Of a DNA stretch of 64,000 bases, positions 47,231 to 59,719 are shown piece by piece (positions within the stretch are counted from its first letter, which is position 1; each line of letters begins with the position of its first letter). A program made the position numbers and the translations under genes. Source of the DNA: Orbilia blumenaviensis (lineage: Eukaryota > Ascomycota > Orbiliomycetes > Orbiliales > Orbiliaceae). Below the pieces are notes generated by a model. That model had not been told where the DNA came from. It did no database searches and saw nothing but the letters and a program-made list of their open reading frames with translations. The stretch spans positions 744,001-808,000 of the forward strand of contig JAVHNS010000001.1 in NCBI GenBank assembly GCA_036872755.1. Direction: 5' to 3'.

Positions 47231-50201
47231 CTTTCCTTGTAAACCTCTCTTTCCGGGTTCTTTAATTCAGTCGTTTCCCGCTCTGAGATTTTGTTGGCGC
47301 GCGATACTTTAACAGCGTTTCCGACGTCCAGGATGCTGCAGTGGTGATACAAAGCGCCGCGAGGAATAGACGGATTGGAGACGATGTCGCAAAAAAAGAA
47401 GAAACAGAAGGCCAGTTCCTGGGGATATAGTCTCCGTCCCTGCTCGGAAATATAACAACAATCACACAATAACAAGAAAAGTATATATAATCTGATATAT
47501 ATACAAATTATGTTTTCGAGTCGTTTTTAAGTTTTCCTGCTGGTGCCTGGTCCTGGGCCGTTTGCTTCCTCCCGTCACAGATCAGATCAAATCCTGAGCA
47601 GTAGAGAATTTAAGTCGAAGGGCAGTAAAGACGAAAGGGCGCCTGTCCGGGTAGAGAAAAATCCCAGCTGATTTTTTTTTTTTTTTTTTCGGTCTTTCTT
47701 AAATTTGTCGTTAAAAAAAGGGAAGTCAATTCCTCCTTCCTATTCCTAGGAAAATCGATAAAAAGAGCGATAATAAAGCAACCAAGTCCACCCCGACCCA
47801 AGCGGATGGGTAAGAAGCAGAGAAAACAACCGGAAAACTTCTTTTATATGGTTATCTTGTCGAGGCCAGGAAACCTGAAGAGCAATGAAGCGCTTAAGTA
47901 AAATTTCAGTGGCTTTTTCCGAGAATGTCGCCTGTTGTTTTGGGATATTTTCCTTTGCGTCGAGGAACTTAATTTCGCCTTCTGTTGTCGCAATATTTAA
48001 ATTGGGGACGTTCTGATGATGTTTTTCCCGCTGCTAACTGCTGCCAGGCTTAAGCCTCAAGAAAGAGCTAACGTCTCGCTCTAGGATCCCAAGCGGTTAT
48101 TAATCCTTCTCGAAGGAACAACTTCTACAAGTAAAAAAGGATTTGGTCTTTTTCTTCTTGCAAAAATATTCGAAAACACACACTCCCTTGTTTTCCCTCA
48201 CTTAAGATATTCGCACCCGAAAAGAATGCTGCCCGCTGTCTGCCTGTATGTATGTATACGTGTATCCGCCGTTATAGCTATAATATCCGGGGTGGTCGCA
48301 GTGGTTTCTTTTCCCTTGTGGAATGCCCACTGGAATTTCTCGAACAAAAATCTAACACTTCCAACCAGCTAACTGACTGGCGAAATTTGAAACCCGTTCG
48401 TTTGGCGTTGTTTTTTCCCCTTCGTTTGTTTTCCCGTGTTGTGCGAAATATACCGAAGGAGGGGAGGTTTCCGTAAGGAAAGACCTCTTTTGAGGTAGTG
48501 TCGCACCGTCTGGGAGGGTGTCGCCAGTTTTGAGGCCGGTTTATTTAAAATATCCCTTTTTTGTAATTTTTTTGTCTTTTTTTTTGGTATAATTTTGATT
48601 GTTGAGGGGGGTCTCGAGGAATTGGATATGCGGTCGGAGATTCGATTTCGATTTCAAAGGTATGACTGGGGTTTGACTTGTGATGTGTGTGCGAGCTGTA
48701 GGCGATGACAGTCAACAGACATCCAGTGGTCCCGCAACCAACTGGCCGGCCAGTTCAATATATATAAAAATAAATCTTACATACTTGACAACTACGTAAC
48801 TTCTCGAAGTGCTTCTCTTCTGTATGGATATGTTTTATATATAAGTTCTAACCCATCTCTACCGATCCAATTGAACAAAGCCAGGCTCATCGTAATCGAT
48901 AGATAGCGAATTAATGAAAGAAAAAATAACCTGTGGGGATACGTGTACGACCTCCATTCGGAGGTCTGGACACTCCACCATTGGCTGGTATTTCCCAGCA
49001 AAAGTAAAAAAAAAAAAAAAGGCGGATTAAACGGCGGGCAGCACATCAAGTCATCCCATATGCATTCCATTCCATTCCATCGAATTGAAAACAAGCTATC
49101 AGAGTCAGTTGGACACTACCATACAGAGCGCTAGAGCTCCAAAATGCAGATGTGAGCTGTACGGGATCCTGCTATTGCATGTTAAAACGTTGCCTGCTAT
49201 TTACCTAGCCTTTTTTTTTTGCACCTGTCTCCGCACCGGAATCATTCGTTAGAAAAGCGAGAGAGGGCAAGGAAGAAAGGCTGCAAGATTTTCGATTGGT
49301 CTTCCTTCGATGCTGTTGGTAGTAGTTAGCATGGTTTGCCCCACCACCCACAAGCTGCCAGCTGCCAGGTATGTATGTTCATGCTCATGTTCCAGCTAGC
49401 CGGCCTTAGCTTGCTGGCCGTCATTGCATTGCATTCCGCAAGCAGGTCTGATTGAAGCAGGTCCTATCCATATCATCATCGATTCCCCCGCTCTTTCTCC
49501 TCCTCCCCTTCATATCCAAATTTCCCAAGATCCGATGCAAAGCGGAACCCTTGAAGGGGTAAGTCATGAAACCTAAAGAATGGGGACCAATGGGACCAAT
49601 ATTCTCAAGGAAACTTTCCGATTCGGGGAATTTCCCAATCAGGAACCCTTCTTCATGGAAAGCTCTTTCGAAAGCGGAAGTCCTGTTTTTTAGGAAGGGT
49701 CCATTGCTTGATTTTGAGGGCATGATAATGCGGCATGGGAGATCCCTGTCGCTTTCCCCGCTAGGGTATTTATGCAACACGGGAGAGACAGTTATTTGTG
49801 TTGTGCTGTGTTACTATGTATACCACACCCTTTGATCGATGAATGCAATTGTTTTGATTGCCGCGATAACACTGTGGGGGTTCATAATCAATGGCTGGTG
49901 AAATTCCCAACAGTTTCTTATAAGCTTATGTCTTGATTAAAGTATTCGTTTTCGTTTAGGCCCGCATTTACAGGAGTGAAGTCCCAATTTTAATCTAAGC
50001 TCTGTGCACGTGCCTCCCGTGATAACCGATAATATAATAGCAGGATGGGAAACAGCAATAACACTAACATGTCTCCAACTTGGATTTTCCTTTTCACTTT
50101 GTAATTTGTTTCGTTTTTCTGGGAAAAGAAAAAGACACCCCCCCCCAAGTCGATTCCTGTGCAACCAGTGGGCGTGCATTCAAATAATAATAAAAACGGC
50201 A
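47231..50201. other. 3-kb gene desert with homopolymer runs
   Basis: Contains T18 at 47672-47689 and an A15 run near 49006-49020, CT-rich blocks at 48120-48200 and 48410-48480, and a stretch at about 49550-49770 open on both strands with local palindromes. No ORF with ATG, splice signals and recognisable sequence was found. A long untranslated leader of the gene ending at 47230 could occupy the left part. Confidence 0.45.
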
Positions 50202-50688
50202 TTAAATCCAGGGCCTGGGGGCAGAGCTTGGCCAGAAGACTGTCCCCTCAAACTGTGTCTCGCATCGCGAGCAATTTATAGCATGCGCGGGCGACCCCCC
50301 CGAAGGTCCTTTCAATAACGTATCCACCATAAATACCTTAACGTGCACCCCCAAAGCTACTGCTCCGTGGACGATATCGTCGAGCCCGGACATCTTGCCG
50401 CAGCCTTGGCAAGTCATGCGGGGACGGTTCATTATATTGCCCTTGATGTGTTCAAAAGTCGATTCTATATGTATACGTTCTGGCATTAGTATTCGGTTTA
50501 ATTTTATTGGGAGACAGAACAGCGCAGATCGCAAAAAGACGACTAGATTTGCAAAAGAAAAGGGAGTTCATGAGGATTAGAGTACTTTCGACATCAAGCA
50601 ACTGTCCAAGGTGCTCGCGTTCGTCGTTAGAAAGATTCCAGCGGACACCTCCCTCTGGAAGTGTTTCTTCAGCGAAGTGGGAAGGCAT
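50202..50688 (-). CDS. Small zinc-ribbon-like protein, about 147 residues
   Basis: Exons on minus 50688-50586 and 50542-50202, joined by a short 43-nt intron (GTACTC, CTCTAAT branch, ATCTAG) that keeps frame (LLDVE-I-VFLRSALFC). Two Cys pairs spaced by 41 residues (MTCQGCGK and INCSRCETQF) look like a zinc ribbon; the region between is Gly/Val/His-rich (HGAVALGVHVKVFMVDTL). The N-terminus is acidic (EETLPEGG, NDEREHLGQLL). ATG 50688 is chosen because the frame upstream has no ATG, and a TATA box lies 163-170 bp above it. No family recognised. Could bind metal and/or nucleic acid. Confidence 0.5.
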
Positions 50689-50850
50689 GACTTTATTATA
50701 GTTTATAATTAGAGCCTTTGGAATTGGTATAGTTCCAAAATATATTACGAAAGTATTTGAAATAGCTCGTGATTGCTGGCGAATTTCTGTGCAAATGGGT
50801 CGTTGTGACGCAGTAGAAGAAAAAGTCTCCAATGGGTGGATTCTGATACC

Positions 50851-50858
50851 CTTTTATA
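50851..50858 (-). promoter_or_regulatory. TATA box (TATAAAAG) of the zinc-ribbon-like gene
   Basis: Perfect TATAAAAG on the minus strand, 163-170 bp upstream of ATG 50688; it helped decide the start. Confidence 0.5.
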
Positions 50859-53800
50859 GATCCTCCCCTCCTCTGTAAACCAAAAAAAGCCGGGGACAAT
50901 TCCATGGGTAGGCTGTAGAAGACGTTCAAGTGGGCGGGTAGATAGATGCCGTATGATTACAGATTAGGTACGAGAACCCCGGCAACTTCAGTACGAGCAT
51001 GGATTATAAGGGGGAAAAAATAAGTGACAGAAAATTCGGAACTTTCCCCGCATCTAAAACTTCTCGACATGCGACAAGTGTGTTCGGAATGCACAAATCA
51101 AAACTTAGTCTCACAATTGTGCGAGGTCCGTGGTCCAAAATGCATACCGTCTCCTCCTTGTTGTTTTGTTTTTCAGGGACATTACTAAGTCCAGTATATA
51201 GTATTTACGTAGTACATATACAGCTAGCGCTGTGCGGTTCCGACGGGGACCCGGAATTGTGCACTTGCGTATATGCATATGTAGCTGCGTATAATCAGAG
51301 ACTGCAGATTTTTTCTTTTTTTTTTTTTTTCGGTGCAGCATAAAACATGAGTAAGAGTGAAGGGCGCATCTATCAATCTAGAATTTAAGACTTGGGGAAC
51401 TTCTTTTGTCCCTCCACCTTTTTGTTTTTCCCCTTGTCGTTTTTTCTCCAACTCCAATGAATAGGATACGAGTATATCGAAGCGGCGGGCCCAATCGGCT
51501 TCATCAAATGGTCATTTGCGATACTCATATGCATATAGATGGGACAACACCAACGTACCAAAATAAACTGCCGTATAGCAAATCTATAGAGCTTGACCTA
51601 TAAAAACTTAGCTAATATTTCGCAGTTACACAAGTTGCTAACTATGGTCTGGAGAACCTCGATGCTAACCATTTTCAACGAAGTAAGTCATGCATTCGCT
51701 TGTGTTAACCTGGAGCGCTAGCCTATGCCCCCACTCTGTTTCCTGGCTTTAATACCCCTGTTTTTGGGAATTGTACCCTCTATCATCCCACTCGGCGGAT
51801 ATCTCGCTGGCTTCTTAACTGTCGACACTCTATCTCCTAGCTGACCTCGGTTATGTATTGCTCCATACTGGCCTCTTTACACAGAGTACATATTGCAACT
51901 CAGGGAGGATCTTCCACAGCATAACTAATTGCAGCTAATGGTTCACATGTATTCAAAAACTGTTATATTCATTTACCTACATCTCGAGCAAATACGGAAC
52001 ATATAGGTTATCCATAAGTCTAAAAAAAAACCAACGTGGGATTCGGTACTTAGGCTACATAAATACACGGGAGATGTCAATTGACTCTACAAGATCTATT
52101 GTCACCGTCGCCGGACCAGTTGAGTGCCAGTCTGACTATCTGAAACATAGCCAACTTGTGCAGCTGTGCGATGTTATGCGATAGACACGGAATTGTTAAA
52201 GCGTGGCAAAACATACTGACCAAGTTGGCTGGAATTGGTAGCTAGTAGGCAATTCCCAGTAGTATCGGGCTCCCAAGGCTTTAGCTAGAGTGGACGCATG
52301 TATCCCAAACAGCGTATTGTAGGTTATTACTATAACAATCCATAAGGTCAGGATGACGCTTTGGCGTTATTTATGGACAAAATCTGGCTTAAATGATGCA
52401 TCGATGTTGGTTTGGTGGGTTTATAATCCAGTAGGGAGTTTGTTGGTCTCGTGGATTTTGTTTGGTCCATGGATCAAATCTACACCACGCTACAGAGCTG
52501 TGAAAGAGGTCCGGAAACGTGGGAGGGAAAAAAACGTGGGCGCCAGCTCGGTGCAGCTGCAGCTGCAGCTCCGACAATTAAAGGCTGGGTATCGGAAATA
52601 TTTAAATTTACCCATACATATATACATACATATATATAGGATTAAAGTTAATAGAATTCTAACATATAGAATACCAGCGCGGAAGAGGTAATGTTTAAGA
52701 TTTGTCTCAATCCACCTGGATTCGCCGAAGAAAAAATTCTGCGAAAACGGGTTAAGTCCCTAGATACCAGATATACCAGCAGAAAAAAGAGGGGTCGGTT
52801 CGGTTAGGCTGGGCCCTGGTGATGTGACACAAGGTTTCTCCCATGCATACACGATAATCCTGGTCATTGAACAGACTAAGACGCAATGTCACAAACCAAC
52901 CTATTATGTTGACGGGTCATGCATTGCAACACCGTTCATAGCTATAGCTCGCTCGAAGTCGAGGGCTCCTCCTGAGCCAAGGGATCACAAAATTGTACAA
53001 TTGCATGCTAGTACTACTTTTTGCAAAATATTTTGTCACGCTCAGCCGCAAATATTATAATAATGTTATGAATCAAGCCATTTGCATGTTATCGTATTAA
53101 TGAGAAGGTTAGTTAGACTCCACTTTTTGATACCTCGACCTTTTCGTTTCTCGGATTAGTTTCTGCTTCTGTGGGGCATTTTGTGAGTATGCGCGGTTAC
53201 AGCCCGGGTGGACCGGGTTAGAATATGAAACGTCAGGCGTTCGCACTCGGCATGTCTGCATCTGCTGGCTATGACCATGCCGAGGCAGGTGGAAAGGCTG
53301 CCCGACCTGGACTCCGGGTCAACTTTCTCGTAATAGACTCATTAAATTGCAAATATTAAGCTATTAATTACGCGAATATCACTAGAAATGGGATTGTAGA
53401 GTGTATTCAGAAATTTACCCTCCAATCACTCTGCAGGGTGGCGGCGAGCTGTTGGGCAGCACATATCTGTATTGCTACTGTGGCTGTCCAGCACTAATGT
53501 TTAGTCGACTGCCGAGGCTGCGGGCTTGCCATTCGCTGCAGTGCTAGATACCCTGACCATTTATACTTGTTCTATCCCACCAATCGTGTAGATATATCAA
53601 GCACGTACCTGAATTCTCTCGGGCTGACGAGGTGTAAGACTCCGCTTCGCTTCGGACTCAGAAAAACACCAACCAGCGCGAAACATCCCCACTAGCAGTT
53701 TAGGCGTGCATAAACACCTGGCTACAACAATTGAGATAAATTCCACTGAGGGCCGTATATGGATGTCACACAGCCCTAATTCTCGAAACAATTGAAGCTT

Positions 53801-54687
53801 CCTTAGTACGTTTAACGTCGGCTGCGCAGCGAGATCGGCAGACGGGAACAGTCAAAACATGCTCCACATCGCGTCTAAATCGGAAGTCGATGCGAGCCGG
53901 AAGCTTCGTGGAGATTTTCCCGCCCACACGAAATGATATATATGGAATTATTGTACGCAGGGGACATGACATGTGTGTTTCGCTCCCAACAAGGACCGAT
54001 GGGAGGGGTTGCTTTCATGCATAATCTTCACGCGGCCCGGTTACTTGTACCGATCGAAGGCTTTCACTAGTTAACCGTAACGTTCGAGGGCTTGGCAGGC
54101 CCTAAGGCTTTTAGCTTGGTCAGGCGGCGACCGAAAAGGGTTTATATTTTGAAGTTTTTCAGCAGCATCATGAACAAACTGCTCCCCGGCATATCCCGCG
54201 AACTGTCGGATCTTTTCTAGGGCGCCATTGATTGTACCGACTTAACCCCTACCCCTCGTCTGTGGGGTTCCTTCATGCCCACATGGTGCTTAATTTGGTA
54301 CTAGCTTCCAATTTATCACCGTTTTTGGGTGCGGACCGTTGGGATTTATAACGTTCCTTTGCGTAAATGCTGGAAGAAATGCCAATTGATTGCTCAGGGC
54401 CAACTGCGAGCGCGCCCCGCCTGCCAAATGTTCCCTCTCGACAGGTTGCACAACGCTACCTTTGAGACCCACAGGAGTGACTTATAGTGCATGTAGGCGT
54501 GCATGTTTAGTCGGTTGATCGGCTGAAGGGGAGAATTAATCTGAGCTCAGCTACCCAGCTTCCTTCCCTTCTTTAGTCTCGCCGATATAGACTGATATGA
54601 CTTACACGTGGCTGGGGTAATAGGATATGATATGATACATGACAAAATTGCAAAAGCTAATACCCTGTGAGGATTCATGATATTGTG

Positions 54688-54695
54688 TATAAATA
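54688..54695 (+). promoter_or_regulatory. TATA box (TATAAATA) of the secreted protein gene
   Basis: TATAAATA lies 130 bp upstream of ATG 54825. Confidence 0.5.
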
Positions 54696-54824
54696 CCTCC
54701 CAAAGAACCCTCCGATTCTATTAGAGTCTCTAATTGACATCCCGGTCGATCAACTTAGTCCGGACACTCGAAGCTAAGAAACCGCTATATAACAGCACTT
54801 TCTGACAACTGTTAATAATACAAA

Positions 54825-55846
54825 ATGAAGTCGACATTCGCCACCGCACTCATTCTGTTCAGCGGCTTATCTCAAGCTGTGTTTCTTAAGCGCACACCAT
54901 GCTCGGCAAATAATGTCGTTCGTGCCGCTGAAAGGCTACAAAGGGAGTCGAACTGGTGCGCAACATGGCTAGCTGGTACTACCACAATCTCCATTCCGCC
55001 GCACATTGCTACAACTCCAATTCCTATCATCAGTAGCGCTTGTAGCTGTGTTTATACACCCACAGCATGCCAGGTTACTGTTACGTACGTACTTAAATTG
55101 ATACAATCCCCAGTTCTGTTATTGAAAAGCAAGCTAACACCGTAATCAAAATGCTTCAGCGCTACCCCTCCACCCCCTCCAGAGCCTACAGAGCACGTAG
55201 CTAGTTTCGAGGATAACAGTACTCCATGGGTTGGGTTTATGTACTTGGATTCACAAGGAAGGGGCTCGTATGGTGTCCATACATACAGTGCATCGTCGTC
55301 CCCACAACAGGTCGAAGCATTCACCGGAACCAGTTACTAGTAAGTTACACCTAGGGCATATGTACTGTTACCCACACACGTTTACACAGCCGTGCTAATG
55401 GATCGTTGTTATATAGTCGCGGTATTTTCAAGTTCAGGAACGCCGACAGAAAGCACTCTTTCCAGTTCTCAAACACTAAGGCTTTCACCGTAACTCCGCA
55501 AACCGACTACGATATCACCTTCCACTTCCGTCAATTTGGATACAGTGCGCTTGTATGCAACATCAACGCCCAAGTCCACGGCTCTGTACAATGGGACGGC
55601 GATAACATCAGCGGAGGCCAGTTGACCGATCAGCTCGGAAATCTAGATTTCACGTGGCAAGGAAATCCCGCTACGGAGTGGGCTAAGGCTGTCGGCGGCC
55701 GGGTTAATACCGGAACTTCATCGGGAATCGCGCTACTATTTAGCGTTGATTGTCTCTGTCCCGCTGATTTGACGCAATGTGAGGCACTTGGGACTATTAC
55801 AGCTGCCTTTGATGATATTGCGATTAAGGTGCGGCAATTGGTTTAG
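54825..55846 (+). CDS. Secreted protein: Cys module plus beta-sandwich (CBM-like) domain
   Basis: 289 residues; exons 54825-55084, 55160-55339, 55417-55846, phases consistent (T-ATPPPP, SY-Y-RGIF). Signal peptide MKSTFATALILFSGLSQAVF. A short Cys module (CSANNVVRAAERL ... WCATWLAG ... SSACSCVYTP) is shared in outline with the gene at 7795-9045. After a Pro linker comes a domain of about 200 residues with alternating beta pattern (HSFQFSNTKAFTV, TDYDITFHFRQFG, SGIALLFSVDCLC, GTITAAFDDIAIKV). Such folds, with a Cys pair and closing DDI/V motif, resemble the carbohydrate-binding jelly-roll modules common in fungal secretomes. Ligand unknown. Confidence 0.75.
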
Positions 55847-56874
55847 AAGCTGCACTCTTTATTTTTATGCATGCATAGAAGATGACGAGGGCTTTGCCTG
55901 AGGAATGATTATGGAGTAATGCGCCAGGTTTAGCTCTGGTTGAATCTCTAATGATACTAGCACCTGCACTTGTAATTAATGCTTTATGCCAGCGAGTTCT
56001 GGTTACGGACGGTAATTTTCGGGGTTCCGGGATATTTGTGCCATTGGGGGAAAAAAAAAATACCATAATTTTCTTGCGTCTCAAATTACGCTTTCGCATA
56101 CAAAATTGTAATTGTTAAAAGAACTTGATAGTGAAACATAAAGAGGCGCGGGTGCTCACGATCAATAATGATAGTTCCAGAATTCCCCAATTCTATAATA
56201 TCGGGTACCTCGCGTTAGTAACCCTCTACTGAACATGTTGGATGGGCAAATAATTGCACCGTATCTCTGCCAAGCCAAGCTAGCTGAAGGCAAACCGTAA
56301 TTCGAACTAGCACCAGTTAGTAGTAGGGCACAGTAGACAAGTAGGTCTAGATTTATAGATCCAGAAGCTTTGAGGGTGACCACTTCTCTTGAAAGTCATA
56401 CCATGGTACCACCGTTGCGGTCAAATCTTTTGGCATCGAGCAGGATGGATCTAATTCACAGCCAAGCGAGTTCCGTGGTTAGGTTGTTGTGGTCTCGTAA
56501 GACTGGTTTACGAGACCAGGCTGTTGCATAACCGAGTTAATTTAACTCTTTTATGTTGAATTTGTATACCGTGCCAAATATCTATATACATGGAACTCTG
56601 CCAAAGAAGAAGCAGAAGTTTAACCGTTCCCGAGAGCAATGTAGGCTATGGTCCAATATAATTTGATCAGCCTGGTACCCATGGTATACTAATGTTTATT
56701 ATTTTATTATTTTTTTATTCTTTTTCAAAGAAGAGAGCTTTCAGAAAATCGCTTTAGTAAAGTTCGAAAATGTAACACATAAAATGCAACAAGTCGCATA
56801 TGTACTTACCTCCATAAATATAAATTCCGTATATATTGAATATACCCTGGGTAAACTTCGTTACTTGTATAATC
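55847..56874. other. Convergent intergenic region with hairpin motif
   Basis: Between the secreted protein (+) and F-box gene (-) 3' ends. Contains the hairpin copy at 56503-56519 plus a GGTCTCGTAA arm at 56491-56500. No gene seen. Confidence 0.5.
56491..56519 (-). repeat. Recurrent 17-bp hairpin motif, copy 2, with a second inverted arm
   Basis: On minus, 56519-56503 reads CTGGTCTCGTAAACCAG, identical to the copy at 61189. The adjoining 56491-56500 (GGTCTCGTAA, +) is complementary to its 56510-56519 side, so the whole forms a larger inverted repeat. Confidence 0.85.
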
Positions 56875-58763
56875 TCAATACATGCACTTGAGCGGCCCTT
56901 CAATGCTCCTATCATCTAGCATATCGCCATAAATGTATTCATCATCTACTCTGTTGAGTTTAAACGCTATTCCTTCACCTACACCCAGTTCTACTCCGAA
57001 TCTCCAGGTCTGTAAAAGGTAGTCATACCAGACCAACTCTGGATACTTGGATAATTTGGCGGCAAAAAGATGCTCGAATGGTACATCCTCGAATGGGATT
57101 TTTCTTCGAACGTCCAGTACCCGATGCTTAAACTGCGGTTCGGTAGATTTCCACTGCTCTAGTAATAGGGCAGTTTGCTGTATATTGGTTTCCTTGGTGT
57201 GCTCGTCTTTGCCCCAGCAGAACTCCATTTCTAAAATATGAAACTTAGGGCAAGATTCTAGTACGCAGTTGACGAGCTCGGTGATGTAGTTGTTTTGACC
57301 ATCGATGAAGCTTATTCTAAGCTCTTCTAGCTCTTTGCACTGCTCTATCGCTAACTTCGCTGGGTTGTCGGACTCTCCTCTAAAACACCACCCCCCCTGC
57401 CAATCCACAAAAATCCGAATGCTTCTAAAGGTAGCTGCATGCATGGGAACGACATCTTTCCAGAACCCAATACCCAGAGTCATTTGGTTCATCTTCTGTC
57501 CCCGGAGATTGATATGAATGTCGGTCAAGAAGCTGTTGCCTGCCTGTGAAAGGTAATATTCAAGGTCTGGTGGGTAGATATCGAGCTTCAATCTCTTCAC
57601 CCAAATCTCAAATTGTCGAAGAAATAGGAGAAGATACAGCCTCGGATATGAAGAGGATCCATATCTCCAGGCGTCGGTTACGATCGTCATTGCTGTACCA
57701 GATCTTATTTTACTCCACCTGTCATCTGTAAATTCCTTTGGATCCGGAGCCACTAATTCGAGGGTTTCCAGAGGCGGACCTGATAGTTTCCAAAACACGG
57801 GGAAATATTCAGGGACTTTGCTAGTTTTAACGTAGTAAGTTCTCTCCAAACTGGGGATTCTAAGCGTTTGACATCGCCCAGCTAATTCGTCTAGCGATTT
57901 TCCGAGGTCCAGTCTTGCGATTTCGTGATGCTTTGGCATTTTCAGAGTAAGGCTTCGCAGCCCGAACAAACAGTCGAAATGGTCTCTAGTGTTGATGCGG
58001 GAGAACGAAGCTACACAGTCAAGTCTTTGAGTTTTATCAAGTGCTAAGGTTACATCTAATGTATACTTTTCATCTGATGTTGGGCGGCACAGAATCAGAG
58101 CAATTTCCTGGTGCCCAGAAGTACCTAAAGTATTGCTTGTATGCCATCTTACGGGGAAATTCGTGACGGTTAGTCAACTGTAATGCAATGGCTTCGGGTA
58201 TTTATATCAAGGGAAAAGAAAGCAAAGAAATACTTGACATGTTTGAGAGATTTTGATGTTTCAACCACTCTCTGTAATGCTCTATTAAACAGTTCGTAAT
58301 CCTCGGGGGCATAAAGCTGCTTAAATCGCTTGAGCTGCCCGTCGAGCCATTTCCCGTCACCTTCGAAGGACGCCAGCCTCGACTGAGTCCTAAGCGAGTC
58401 CGTGTAGTAGTCCCAACAATCACGGCGAGTTGTGATATAGGGACGACTAGTATCCACAACCAACACCTTAATGGCCTTGAGCGGGTTTGTAATTTCAAAT
58501 CCATCGACCTTAATATGAGAATCCCCAGCCGCTAAGGATTCACAGGCCAAGATTATCGCCGCTGCCTTCTCAGGACTATACTCCGGGTGCCTAAAACGCA
58601 GTGCGAAAGAACGGAAGAGAACCGGAAAAGCCGCAGCGGAGACTTTCGTCCCAGGTGAAGCCAGACGCAGGTGTTTCAGGGACCTATTATCGAGATATGA
58701 TGATATTTCACTAAGGACTTCGAATGGAAGGGATTTGATAGTCGTGGGGACTGATGAAGCCAT
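56875..58763 (-). CDS. Large F-box protein, 600 residues
   Basis: Exons on minus 58763-58234 and 58147-56875. The joint is fixed by phase and by an in-frame TGA that rules out the nearer acceptor: the intron has a CTAAC branch and ends CCGTAAG, giving K-WHTSNTLG. F-box at residues 9-45 (IKSLPFEVLSEISSYLDN, then SLKHLRLAS). Further on are a C-terminal helical/leucine-rich region (LFGLRSLTLKMPKHHEIARL, TLELVAPD, CKELEELRISFID, CPKFHILEMEF) typical of fungal F-box/LRR-like adaptors, and Trp/Tyr-rich segments. ATG 58763 is used; the frame continues 39 bases upstream only to a TTG. Inferred SCF adaptor, target unknown. Confidence 0.82.
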
Positions 58764-59719
58764 GATGATCCGCGATCCTTGTAGTATATTGTCAATATCC
58801 AACAGAAGGTTTACGAGTTGTGGACGAAGTGGGGTCCGACCTACACAAGCGGTTGGTTGTTATATAGGCTAAGTAGCTAAGTAGTATTTAAGTAAATAAA
58901 TTTATAAACACATCCTTCACAATGTATAGTACTTAGGTAGGTAGCTTAGTTATGTGCCTCGGGTGGTCAGGCACGTTTAATGCGATTAAATCCATATATT
59001 TAGGAGGATTTGCTCAATCTCAGAAATCTATCATCTCCTGTTACCGCTTGCTTACCCAATCTATGGTACAATAAAGATGACATGTATAGACCGAAGATGA
59101 ATTTTCAAATATAAATCTCATGGTATTGTTTTGTTGTGCCGTGTAACAAGCTTCACATATATTCAGCACAGTTGCAAAACTCGAAATCGATATACATCGA
59201 TAATAAGATACGGCCTACTGTTATATAACATTTCAGCATCAGATTTATGCCTTAGTGTCCAGCCCGGTGGATCAACGAGACTTCGCAACATCTTAGAAGT
59301 CGTTCTTATGTTACAGGACTTTATTATACAATATGCCGATTTAGAGCTAATGGGAGATTACAAGCATTTGAGTGTACCGGCTAAGTATCCAACTACAAGA
59401 GTTCATTTTCAAGCCCCTTCGTTATCCCAAAAGTTACGCCTTCATATATAGGTAGGTTTTAAAATCACTTTAGTTACTTTTGTTCAATGCTTAAGTCAAT
59501 ACAGTCGTATATGAGATTTCTAGAGGCGAGGTTTAAATAGAAGTGAACAGATGCCTACGTATACCCAATTTTGGTTTTAGCAGGCGCACCTTTCAAAAAC
59601 ATTTAGAACCCTAGCCCTCCCTATCCACGGGCGCTACTCCAACGGGAACTATTTAAGTATTAAATACTTCAATCTCAAAATAAATTCCGGGTCCAATAGA
59701 AACGGGTGCTTATAAGATT
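58764..59719. other. Divergent intergenic region
   Basis: Upstream of the F-box gene (-) and the secreted gene at 59720 (+). A 106-codon frame at 59131-59451 (+) ends with a helical, protein-like stretch (RLRNILEVVLMLQDFIIQYA, then HFQAPSLSQKLRLHI). It could be a gene remnant but has no promoter, intron or family I can name. Confidence 0.4.

Larger units (their letters stand above)
50689..54824. other. 4.1-kb gene desert
   Basis: Largest empty stretch of the window. Short frames on both strands (for example 50999-51343, 52353-52691, 53766-53972) lack starts with context, splice support or motifs. AT-rich, with isolated GC-richer patches. No transposon ends, RNA gene or repeat family identified by eye. 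Confidence 0.45.
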
